A stretch of 34,217 nucleotides of DNA from Acidimicrobiia bacterium (GTDB lineage Bacteria > Actinomycetota > Acidimicrobiia > Acidimicrobiales > SKKL01), in NCBI GenBank assembly GCA_016649895.1, contig JAENWR010000031.1, positions 1 to 34,217 on the forward strand. The letters are read 5' to 3'. A program made the translations under genes and the position numbers. How positions within the stretch are numbered: position 1 is the stretch's first letter; the number at the start of each line of letters is the position of its first letter. The notes under the pieces are model-generated. The model worked only from the letters and a program-made list of their open reading frames with translations, was not told the DNA's origin and did not search any database. Of the stretch, positions 1-6,817 are shown piece after piece.

Positions 1-1
1 G

Positions 2-169
<168 letters not shown>

Positions 170-175
170 CCATTC

Positions 176-189
176 GCGGCTCCAGCCGC
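176..189 (+). terminator. Short hairpin after the thiolase gene
   Basis: GCGGCT and AGCCGC form a 6-bp inverted repeat with a 2-nt centre, 7 nt after the thiolase stop codon. There is no T-run, so this is a weak terminator candidate only. Confidence 0.25.
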
Positions 190-246
190 CCATCTGCACG
201 ACTCGCGGCGCGTCGGCCGCCTCCCCCGAACCGAGGAGACCCGCCG

Positions 247-867
247 ATGCGCCGTGTCGCGTCCCACCCGCAACATCGCCCACCTCGCCACAACCGGCTT
301 GGTCCACTTGTCGCCGCCACCATCGTGGTGGCGGTCGCCGCCATGCTCGCCATCTCGCAGGTCCGGGCGGCACGCAGCAGCCCCACACCTCTCCCCCCTG
401 GCATGGCCCTCGTGCTCGATGTGATCGACGGTGACACCCTTGCGCTCGAGGTCTCCGGCCACCGCGAGACCATACGGATGCTCGGAATCGACACTCCGGA
501 GACCCACCACCCCACCCGCCCGGTCGAGTGCTTCGGAGCCGAGGCCTCCGCCCGTCTGGCCGAGCTCGCCCCACCAGGCACCGTTGTTCGCCTCGAACGT
601 GATGACGAGGCGCGCGACCACTTCGGCCGGCTGCTCGCCTACGTGCACCTCCCCACCGACGACGGCGACGTGTTCATCAACCATCTGTTGGTCGCCGAGG
701 GCTTCGCCGTGGCCTTGCCGATCGATCCGAACCGGGCGCACCGCTCGTCGCTCGCCGCAGCCGAGAGGGCGGCCCGCTCCGCCGGCGCGGGCCTATGGGG
801 TCGGTGCGGTGGTCCCGGAGTCGCCATCGACCCGCTCGCCTCCGGTACCCCCACAGCGAGCCGATAG
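247..867 (+). CDS. Membrane-anchored or exported thermonuclease (SNase-like)
   Basis: This 206-residue protein has a basic N-terminus, one hydrophobic segment (about residues 20-37, an uncleaved anchor or signal peptide) and a staphylococcal-nuclease domain (about 52-190). The catalytic set matches the family: Asp63 in VIDGDT, Arg77 and Asp82 and Glu85 in RMLGIDTPE, and Arg128 in DHFGR. It should be a calcium-dependent phosphodiesterase cutting DNA and/or RNA outside the membrane. The ATG at 247 is preferred because GAGGAG at 233-238 lies 8 nt upstream; the frame stays open further upstream but that part overlaps the thiolase gene. It is followed 10 nt later by the deacetylase gene, so the two may be co-transcribed. 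Confidence 0.9.
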   Translation: MRRVASHPQHRPPRHNRLGPLVAATIVVAVAAMLAISQVRAARSSPTPLPPGMALVLDVIDGDTLALEVSGHRETIRMLGIDTPETHHPTRPVECFGAEASARLAELAPPGTVVRLERDDEARDHFGRLLAYVHLPTDDGDVFINHLLVAEGFAVALPIDPNRAHRSSLAAAERAARSAGAGLWGRCGGPGVAIDPLASGTPTASR

Positions 868-877
868 CGTCCACTCT

Positions 878-1717
878 GTGACCACGCTCGCCGAACGCCT
901 CGGGCACTCCCCCGACGACCGCCTGCTCATCGTCACCGCCCACGACCTCGGGTCGAGCCACGCCGCCAACACCGGCGTCTACCAGGCACTCCGCGATGGC
1001 ATCGCCACCAGCGCATCGCTCATGGTGGCCGCGCCGTGGGCCCGGGTGGCCGCCGCGGAGTACCGGGGTGAGGACGTCGGCGTGCAGCTCACGCTCAACG
1101 CCGAGTACGAGGCGTATCGCTGGGGGCCGATCACCCACGCCGGGTCGCTCGTCGACGGCGACGGCGGCTTCCCCCACACGCCCGCCGAGCTGTGGGATCA
1201 CGCCGACCTCGACGAGGTGCGCCGAGAGTGCCGCACCCAGATCGAGCGGGCCATCATCTGGGGCTTCGACGTGAGCCACCTCGACTCGCACCTCGGTGCC
1301 CTGCACATGCGGCCCGAGTTCTTCGACATCTACCTCGACATGGCCATCGACTTCCGGCTCCCCATCCGTCTCCCCAGCGAGGGTTCACAGCGCACAGCCG
1401 GGTTCCCCATGCGGGAGCTGGCCGCCGACGAGGGCATCTTGTTCCCCGACCACCTCGAGGTCGTCCCCGGCCGGGGGGTCGGCAGCCGCAAGGTCATCGG
1501 CCACGTGCTGGCCGACCTCCAGCCCGGGGTCACCGAGATCTACCTCCACCCAGCGACCGACACGCCCGAACTGCGCGCCATCGGACCCGATTGGGCGAAC
1601 AGGGTCGACGACCTCCACATGGCCACCCACGACACCGACCTGCAGGCTCTCGTCGCCCGCTCGGGGGCCACGCTCATCAGCTACCGACAGCTCCGCGACG
1701 TGCAGCGCGCCGGCTGA
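878..1717 (+). CDS. ChbG/YdjC-like carbohydrate deacetylase family protein with altered metal site
   Basis: This 279-residue protein matches the YdjC/ChbG fold, whose members remove N-acetyl groups from oligosaccharides using a divalent metal. The family's N-terminal NADDFG motif reads TAHDLG here (His22, Asp23), and HLDSH (residues 134-138) supplies the C-terminal His. The usual metal-binding His in GxHLTL is a Gln (Gln70 in VGVQLTL), and the first Asp of the DD pair is His22. The rest (RWGP, SHLGALHMRPEFF, LHPATDTPEL) follows the family pattern. The protein may therefore have a changed metal site or a non-deacetylase role. GTG at 878 is the only plausible start near the preceding stop; no strong ribosome-binding site is seen. 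Confidence 0.8.
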   Translation: MTTLAERLGHSPDDRLLIVTAHDLGSSHAANTGVYQALRDGIATSASLMVAAPWARVAAAEYRGEDVGVQLTLNAEYEAYRWGPITHAGSLVDGDGGFPHTPAELWDHADLDEVRRECRTQIERAIIWGFDVSHLDSHLGALHMRPEFFDIYLDMAIDFRLPIRLPSEGSQRTAGFPMRELAADEGILFPDHLEVVPGRGVGSRKVIGHVLADLQPGVTEIYLHPATDTPELRAIGPDWANRVDDLHMATHDTDLQALVARSGATLISYRQLRDVQRAG

Positions 1718-1738
1718 GGCCCTCGGTCTCGAGCAGGT

Positions 1739-2131
1739 TCAGCCCGCCGAGCCGGCCAGCGCGGCACGCGCCTCAGGACGGTTCATGGCCGACATGAACG
1801 CCACCACTGCAGCCGACGAGCCATCGGGCTTCAGGTCGCCGCTCATGAACGCCACGGCAGGGTCGAGCTCGCCCGCCACCATCGCCGCGAGGTCACGATG
1901 GGTCTGGGGGATGGTCACCGGCGCAGCTGCGTCGTCGTCGCTCACTGCCCGCACCGCCACCAGCCGGCCGACCTCGATCACCCAGCGGGTGCGCACCGGT
2001 CCGTGGTCGCCTCCCGACACGACGATCTCGACCTCGGTGTCGTCGGTGTCGCCCGCGCTGGACGGGCCGGCCGCAGCGGCCAGCTGCGAGGTGACGATGG
2101 CGAACCACTCGTCGGTGAGCAGCTCGGTCAT
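1739..2131 (-). CDS. Small SCP2-like (sterol carrier) domain protein
   Basis: This 130-residue acidic protein looks like a single SCP2 domain: a beta-rich first half (VRTRWVIEVGRL) and the typical segment ELDPAVAFMSGDLKPDGS, where SCP2 proteins usually have FMxGxLKxxG. SCP2 domains bind lipids or other hydrophobic ligands. The ATG at 2131 overlaps the stop of mca by 4 nt (ATGA), so it is translationally coupled to mca and its product is probably needed with it. No signal peptide or membrane segment is present. The exact ligand is unknown. Confidence 0.72.
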   Translation of the reverse strand: MTELLTDEWFAIVTSQLAAAAGPSSAGDTDDTEVEIVVSGGDHGPVRTRWVIEVGRLVAVRAVSDDDAAAPVTIPQTHRDLAAMVAGELDPAVAFMSGDLKPDGSSAAVVAFMSAMNRPEARAALAGSAG

Positions 2132-3009
2132 GCCGGCTCCTCCCACTCGAGCCCGTCGATGCCCGCGAACAGATCGTCTTCGGGGGTGGGGACATCGACC
2201 AGGGACTTGGCGCGGATGTAGTCGTCGTAGGGGTGCACGCTGTTCGAGACGTCGCGCGGCAAGCCGAACCAGAACGGGGAGGTGGGGTCGACCTGGGTGG
2301 CGTGGGCCAGCAGTCCCTCGGTGCGGGCATCCTGGAAACCGTCGATCGGGATCATGGTGGTGATGCGGTGGTCCTGGTCGGGACGACTCGGGGTGAGGAA
2401 GCGCTCGCCGTACGGCGATTCCATCCCCATCTCGATGAACTTCTCGTGCATCGCGACCATTCGGGCTCGCGACCATGTCGTGTAATAGAGCTTCAGCGGC
2501 TGCCAGGGATCGCCCGCCTCGGGGTACCAGTCGGGATCGGCGGCCCGGTCGAACGCCGGAACGGAGATGTCGTGCACCCGCAGGTGGTCGGGGTGCTCGT
2601 AGCCCCGCTGGTCGTCGGAGTAGGTGACGATGACGTGGGGACGCTCACGCCGGATGACGGCGACGAGCCGACCGATGGCCTCGTCGAGGTCGGCCTGCCA
2701 GAAGCAGTCGGGGTTGTCGTTCGACGGAGACTCCGCCATGCCCGAGTCGCGGTAGCCGAGCCGCTCCACCACCTCGTAGCCGATGACCGACGCGGCCAGA
2801 TCGAGCTCGCGCACCCGCACCGCAGCGATGTCTGCTCGCACATCGTCGTTGTCCATCGCCGGGTTGAGGATGCTGCCCTCCTCGCCACCGGTGCAGCACA
2901 CCAGAACTGTGCGGGCCCCCATCGCCTGGTACTTGGCGATGGTGGGCGCCCCCTTGGAGGACTCGTCATCGGGGTGGGCGTGCACCGTGAGGATCACCGG
3001 TCGGGTCAT
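2128..3009 (-). CDS. mca: Mycothiol S-conjugate amidase
   Basis: This 293-residue LmbE/GlcNAc-PI deacetylase family protein has the metal site HAHPDDE (His12, Asp15) and HPDH (His142), the same residue numbers as in mycobacterial Mca. Lys19 (ESSKGA), typical of Mca rather than the deacetylase MshB, is present, as is the CTGGEEGSILNP loop. Mca cleaves mycothiol S-conjugates of electrophiles and drugs to a mercapturic acid, which is exported, and GlcN-Ins, which is recycled. It therefore shows that the organism makes mycothiol. The ATG at 3009 gives the family's usual length and N-terminus (TRPVILTVHAHPDDE). An SCP2-like protein is coupled downstream. Confidence 0.93.
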   Translation of the reverse strand: MTRPVILTVHAHPDDESSKGAPTIAKYQAMGARTVLVCCTGGEEGSILNPAMDNDDVRADIAAVRVRELDLAASVIGYEVVERLGYRDSGMAESPSNDNPDCFWQADLDEAIGRLVAVIRRERPHVIVTYSDDQRGYEHPDHLRVHDISVPAFDRAADPDWYPEAGDPWQPLKLYYTTWSRARMVAMHEKFIEMGMESPYGERFLTPSRPDQDHRITTMIPIDGFQDARTEGLLAHATQVDPTSPFWFGLPRDVSNSVHPYDDYIRAKSLVDVPTPEDDLFAGIDGLEWEEPA

Positions 3010-3086
3010 TCGACGAACGCTAGCAACGCCGCCGCGGCATCCGCCGCCGGCCTGTCGGGCTCGAGCGAGCGGCGGTTTCTCGTGGT

Positions 3087-3969
3087 TCACTGCGGGCCGC
3101 GGCCGCGGGCGCGGTTGTGGGAGCCGCAGAGACGGCGGGGGCTGGCGTCGATGGGTTGGCGGTCCGTGTCGCACAGGAGCAGGGACACGAACCCGTCGTC
3201 GAGTAGTGAGGTCACGGCGTGGTCGGATAGGGGTGTGCCGTCGGCGAGGGTGGCGGGTTGGTCGCCTCGGATGTGGATGACGATCTCGGCGGTCATTGAC
3301 CCGTTGCCGTGGGTGACGGTGGTGGTGAGGGCGTCGGCTCGTTGTTGGCGCAGCGACGCGCCCGCGGGCGCGCGGTGGGCCATGACCCGTTGGTCGACCA
3401 CGGCGATGATCTCCGCGGCTGTGTTGTGGCGGGAGTCGGGCGGTGATGGTGACCATGCCGTCGGGGTCGGTGCGCCACGACACGGCCCGTTCGTGGTGGC
3501 GGCGGCGGTCGATGTCGTCGGGGTCTTCGTTGCGGCGTGACCACGCGGCGATCGCCGCCCCCAGCCGTCCCGCGGGGGTGCACATCGCCAGCTCGACCCA
3601 GTGCTGTCTCGTTGGCGTCGGTCAGGTGGGGGACGAGGACGCGGGCCTTCGCGTAGGACGCCCGATTGCATGGCGGCGTGGAGCCCGGGGTGTTGGCGCA
3701 TGGCTTGGGCGACGCGGACCTGGGTGCGGGCGGTGGCGATGTCGATGTCGCAGACGTCGGCGAGCCACGCCGCGCACGACAGAGCGCCCCACGCAGCCCA
3801 GGTGCCGCGGGTGTCGAGCTCGCCGACCAGCACCAACAGCTCGTAGGTGCCCGGCGGACAGCCGCTGCGCGAGCGAGACGATCTCGGCTTCGAGCCGCTC
3901 GGCTGGCATCGTCGCGACGACGTCGACTCGGTCGGTGCTGGTCAGCCTGGGCGGTTCTCTCGTCTGCAC
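3087..3969 (-). pseudogene. Decayed DUF222 / 13E12-type HNH endonuclease gene
   Basis: Pieces of a DUF222 (13E12/REP13E12-like) protein occur in order in all three minus-strand frames. From 3969 the first piece holds AERLEAEIVSLAQRLSAG. It passes near 3855 into another frame with LVLVGELDTRGTWAAWGALS and AMRQHPGLHAAMQSG, near 3660 into SYAKARVLVPHLTDANETAL, near 3610 into MCTPAGRLGAAIAAWSRR and MVTITARLPP, and near 3430 back into TAAEIIAVVDQRVMAHRAP and LSDHAVTSLLDDG. At least four indels are needed, for example one extra G near 3858 and another near 3610. The C-terminal HNH nuclease part that normally follows the SPRR segment is missing: the frame ends at 3087. These genes are common repeats in actinobacterial genomes. 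This copy cannot make the usual protein. Confidence 0.88.
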
Positions 3970-3986
3970 GGTCTCGCCTCCGGTGG

Positions 3987-4005
3987 GGTCGAACTACGTT
4001 CGACC
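3987..4005 (-). promoter_or_regulatory. SOS-box-like palindrome in front of the DUF222 pseudogene
   Basis: GGTCGAAC-TAC-GTTCGACC is a perfect 8-bp inverted repeat with a 3-nt centre, 17 nt upstream of the DUF222 start. The half-sites TCGAAC and GTTCGA are those of the actinobacterial LexA box. That box has a 4-nt centre; this one has 3. Mycobacterial REP13E12 genes are known to carry LexA boxes, so this is probably a former SOS operator that lost one base. Confidence 0.6.
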
Positions 4006-4219
4006 TTACTGAGGGGGTGTGACAGTCACAGAGAGTGCATCTACGATGCGGCGGGACCACGGAACGTGGCAGAACGCGCCCGCGGGCGCGGGTACCAACC
4101 CGCTCGATCGTGAGGCGAGGTCGATCGTGCGGGCCGCTGGGTCGGAGCGGTCGTCATCGATGGGAACACGGGTACCAGGTCCTCTCGCGGGTTTCTCGAA
4201 CTCGGATGTTGATACCGCC
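4006..4219. other. Non-coding stretch with small palindromes
   Basis: No convincing gene is seen in these 214 bases. The stretch holds GTGAC-A-GTCAC at about 4019-4029, CCACG-GAA-CGTGG at 4057-4069 and a perfect 16-bp GC palindrome at 4075-4090 (half-site CGCGCCCG). There are also two copies of CGGGTACCA and two of TCGATCGTG. It separates the DUF222 remnant from the lipoprotein gene and may hold regulatory or former repeat-element sequence. Confidence 0.4.
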
Positions 4220-4714
4220 TCAGCCGGGCAGGGTGAGTCCGTCGTCCTCCATCCTGAGGTCGCCGCACGTGACCCGGGTCAACGGCTCGATGGCGGCGTC
4301 GTCCGCGGGGTCGGTGACCCGCACGATCTCGCAGTCGACGATGGCGTGGAGCTGCACCAGGCGGCCGTCGTCGAAGAAGATCTCGGCCGGCGGGGTCTCG
4401 TCGGCGTCGACCACGAGGATCGAGCGCTTCACGGGGCTGCCCGACTCGAACGGGGCGGTTGAACCGCCGCCGGTCGACGTGGCGATCCCCACCGTGATGT
4501 CGCCGTCGGGGCCTTGCGCGATCCACGCCTCGTCGGAGCAGGCGCCGAGCACGACCAATCCGGCGATGCCCAGGACGGCGACGGCGTGGTGGTGGTGAGC
4601 TCGCCGACCCGGAAGGCGACCTTCCGGTCCAGTCGATCGGGCTCCTGACCATCGAGTCGGCCGCTTCTTACATCGGCACGCCGATTTCGTCGGCGGGAAG
4701 AACCACCCAGCCAA
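4220..4714 (-). CDS. Small lipoprotein of unknown function, start uncertain
   Basis: The secure part is a lipoprotein signal (hydrophobic stretch AVAVLGIAGLVVLGAC with lipobox LGAC, preceded by RR and a run of four His) and about 110 acidic mature residues ending in MEDDGLTLPG. The mature part has no domain I recognise. The start is a problem. In this frame there is no ATG, GTG or TTG close to the signal peptide; the nearest candidates are TTG at 4714 (used here) and GTG at 4741, which runs into the divergent gene. An ATG at 4652 lies in another frame. Either an unusual start is used or a frameshift lies between 4600 and 4652. Confidence 0.5.
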   Translation of the reverse strand: MAGWFFPPTKSACRCKKRPTRWSGARSTGPEGRLPGRRAHHHHAVAVLGIAGLVVLGACSDEAWIAQGPDGDITVGIATSTGGGSTAPFESGSPVKRSILVVDADETPPAEIFFDDGRLVQLHAIVDCEIVRVTDPADDAAIEPLTRVTCGDLRMEDDGLTLPG

Positions 4715-4730
4715 GGGGGTTGCACCCGGT

Positions 4731-5435
4731 GTGACCGACACCTCTACGAACGCGCCCGAGCTGCCTGCACTTGCTGGCGGCCCGTATGACATCGAGTTCT
4801 TCTTCGACCCGGGATGCCCGTTCGCATGGCAGACCTCGGTCTGGGCCCGCCGGGTCACCGAGCTGCGCGACGTGGCCATCGGGTGGCGGTTCGTCTCGCT
4901 GCGGTTCATCAACGAGGACAAGGACCTGCCCGACCGCACGGTCGACGCACAGACGCGCGGCCTTCGCTACCACCGCATCTGTGCTGCGGCTCGCGGGCGC
5001 CTCGGAAACGACGCGGTCGGAGCCCTCTACCGCGCCTACGGCGAGCGCTACTGGTACACCGCGGGCGAGGGTGATCTCGTCGACCGTCTGGCGGCAGCGG
5101 CTGCCAGCGTCGATCCGGTCGCCATCCTGGCCGAGCTCGACCTGCCGGCCGACCTCATCGAGGCCGCCGACGACGACTCGTGGGACACCCTCATCCGGGC
5201 CGAGAGCGACGAGGCCTTCCGTCGCACCGGCCCCGACGTGGGCACGCCGATCATCACGTTCGACCCCCCGCACGGCAACTCGCTGTTCGGTCCGGTCATC
5301 AGCTCGATCCCCGACGACGACACCTCGGTTCGCTTCTACGATGCGCTGCGCACCTTCGCCGACTTCATGCCCTTCTCCGAGCTGAAGCGCACCCACCGCG
5401 CCCCGCTCGACCTCCCCTTGTTCGCATCCGACTGA
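4731..5435 (+). CDS. DsbA-fold protein of the Rv2466c (mycothiol-dependent reductase) family
   Basis: This 234-residue thioredoxin/DsbA-fold protein opens its domain with FFFDPGCPFAW (Cys29-Pro-Phe-Ala32), followed by a helical insertion and a cis-Pro loop GTPIITF. The closest family I recognise is Rv2466c of mycobacteria, a mycothiol-dependent oxidoreductase that activates nitro-compounds and has a CPWC site. Here only the first Cys remains, so a monothiol mechanism using mycothiol, or a glutathione-transferase-like role, is more likely than dithiol exchange. GTG at 4731 is the start, with a purine-rich AAGGGGG at 4713-4719. The presence of mca in the window fits a mycothiol partner. Confidence 0.78.
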   Translation: MTDTSTNAPELPALAGGPYDIEFFFDPGCPFAWQTSVWARRVTELRDVAIGWRFVSLRFINEDKDLPDRTVDAQTRGLRYHRICAAARGRLGNDAVGALYRAYGERYWYTAGEGDLVDRLAAAAASVDPVAILAELDLPADLIEAADDDSWDTLIRAESDEAFRRTGPDVGTPIITFDPPHGNSLFGPVISSIPDDDTSVRFYDALRTFADFMPFSELKRTHRAPLDLPLFASD

Positions 5436-5443
5436 CCGAGGTC

Positions 5444-6565
5444 TCAGGCGGGAGCGACCAGGAGCATCCCCTCGCGCACGAGCCGGCGGGCCAGGACCAG
5501 GCGGCTCTCGGCATCGATGCTGGGAAGCTCGTCGACCCGGACGAGCGATCCTGCGCAGAGCACCTCCAAGGCCGCACGTGCCACGGCGGGAAGGCGCAGG
5601 CGCCGATCCGACAGCTGCAGGCGCAGCGCGCCATCGGCGCCGTCCTCGACGGTTGGAGCGGTGCCCGGCCGCAGCCGGACGATGGTCGAGCCGTCGATGT
5701 CGGCCGCTCGAATCGTCGAGGCGATGCGTCCGCCGTGCTCCGGCCGTGGACGGCGTCGTCGCCGCTCGCGATCGGCCACCTCGCTCACATCGGCGACGTC
5801 GAGGGCCTTGCCGGCGTGTTCGAGTGCGGTCGCGAGAGCATCCTCGAACCCGGTGGTGGGGGAGTCGGCGGCCCAGCCCAGCGGCAGGGGCTGGTCGAGC
5901 ACACCGCTCGACCGCGCGAGGAGCCGTTGCACCACGTCGCGATAGGTGATGCGCAGCAGCCCGATCGTCAGGTGCACCGATGCCTGGTCCTGCGCAGTGG
6001 CGCTGTGGCGCGTCCCGGTCGGCAGGTACATCGTGTTGCCGGGGGAGAGGGTGAGCTCTCCGAGGCCGTCGACGGTCCACGCCTTGTGGCCGTGGAGCTG
6101 GCAGACGATCACGTCGTGCTCATCGGAGTGCGGTGCGAGACCTGCCGCGCCCGGCGGGGTGACGTACACGTTGACCTGCACGGGGTGGGAGACCTGCTGC
6201 TCGAGCTCGGCAGCGAATCGGCTCACCGCGGGCCAGGTGCGGTGCACCGACTGGAGCACCACCGTGGCTCCCTCGGCCATGCGATCGGCGACCTTGGTGG
6301 GGTCGACGAGATCATCGACGGAGCGTCCGCCGAGCCGCGTCATCGAGGTGTAGGCGCGGGGATCGAGGGTGGTCCCATCGCGGACGAGCCGCACCTCCGG
6401 ACGTCGGGCCGCCGATGTGAGCAGGGCGTCGATGTCGTCGACGCTCAGGACATCGTCGAAGGGCTCGTCGGTCCGGCGGTGCAGCGGTGTCCGCCCCCAG
6501 TGATCGGCGGCGAACGTCCGAACGTCACCGACGCAGCGTTCGAGTGCGCCGGGCATGGGTGCCAT
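5444..6565 (-). CDS. JmjC/cupin (ROX-like) Fe(II)/2-oxoglutarate oxygenase
   Basis: This 373-residue protein belongs to the Cupin_4/ribosomal-oxygenase-like group. The N-terminus LERCVGDVRTFAADHWGRTPLHR is typical of it. The iron triad is visible: His146 and Asp148 in PHSDEHD and His187 in TGTRHSA. The jelly-roll core spans about residues 80-200, a helical linker follows, and the last 80 residues look like the winged-helix tail of these enzymes (LPAVARAALEVLCAGSLVRVDEL). Known relatives hydroxylate protein side chains. ATG at 6565 lies 13 nt after the stop of the small repeat peptide gene and has no strong ribosome-binding site, suggesting coupling. An ATG at 6622 in the same frame overlaps the peptide gene and is less likely. 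The peptide is the obvious candidate substrate (inference). Confidence 0.82.
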   Translation of the reverse strand: MAPMPGALERCVGDVRTFAADHWGRTPLHRRTDEPFDDVLSVDDIDALLTSAARRPEVRLVRDGTTLDPRAYTSMTRLGGRSVDDLVDPTKVADRMAEGATVVLQSVHRTWPAVSRFAAELEQQVSHPVQVNVYVTPPGAAGLAPHSDEHDVIVCQLHGHKAWTVDGLGELTLSPGNTMYLPTGTRHSATAQDQASVHLTIGLLRITYRDVVQRLLARSSGVLDQPLPLGWAADSPTTGFEDALATALEHAGKALDVADVSEVADRERRRRRPRPEHGGRIASTIRAADIDGSTIVRLRPGTAPTVEDGADGALRLQLSDRRLRLPAVARAALEVLCAGSLVRVDELPSIDAESRLVLARRLVREGMLLVAPA

Positions 6566-6578
6566 CAGATGTCGACGC

Positions 6579-6749
6579 TCAGGCTTCGTCGCCGGTGTCC
6601 TTGGGGCCCTCACCTCCGGCATCGAGGTTCTCGTCGGCCTCGGTCGGCTCGTCGCCGGTGTCCTTGGGCCCGTCTCCGCCGGCGTCGAGGTTCTCCTCGT
6701 CGTCGGTGGGGCGGTCGCTGGTGATGTCGTTGTCGTTGATGTCGCTCAT
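6579..6749 (-). CDS. 56-residue acidic peptide with two tandem 21-residue repeats; possible precursor or substrate
   Basis: This gene is short. It starts at ATG 6749 with a strong GGAGG (6754-6758) placed 4 nt before it. The 56 residues are a 13-residue start (MSDINDNDITSDR), two 21-residue tandem repeats (14-34 and 35-55) and a final Ala. Each repeat contains the core ENLDAGG[D/E]GPKDTGDE. The peptide has no Cys, Trp, Tyr or Phe, is very rich in Asp/Glu/Gly, and has no signal peptide or membrane segment. The next gene 13 nt downstream is a JmjC/cupin oxygenase. The layout of leader, repeated core and adjacent modifying enzyme resembles a RiPP precursor. A disordered acidic protein hydroxylated on Asp, Asn, Pro or Lys is the alternative. 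I do not recognise a named family. Confidence 0.8.
   Translation of the reverse strand: MSDINDNDITSDRPTDDEENLDAGGDGPKDTGDEPTEADENLDAGGEGPKDTGDEA
6585..6710 (-). repeat. Two 63-bp in-frame tandem repeats inside the peptide gene
   Basis: Copy 1 is 6648-6710 and copy 2 is 6585-6647. By my hand alignment they differ at 10 of 63 bases, nine of them third codon positions. Six differences are silent, three swap Asp and Glu, and one is Asp to Ala. The DNA has drifted while the peptide has been kept. Confidence 0.9.
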
Positions 6750-6817
6750 GGCGCCTCCAATACCCGAAGCGGCGGGAGAGCGAACATCTGGGGCCGCGGC
6801 GGGTGCTAGAGATGCGG

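Noticed and set aside
3987..4005. tRNA T-loop-like GTTCGA sequence
   Set aside because: No acceptor or anticodon stems surround it; the perfect palindrome and its position fit an operator.
4075..4090. 16-bp GC palindrome as a recombination or attachment site
   Set aside because: A short CG-only palindrome is not rare in such GC-rich DNA, and there is no integrase or flanking direct repeat.
6555..6809. Plus-strand open frame across the repeat peptide, giving a hydrophobic repeat protein
   Set aside because: Acidic codons read backwards give Val/Leu-rich sequence. The minus strand has the strong GGAGG start signal, and the silent third-position changes fit the minus-strand frame.
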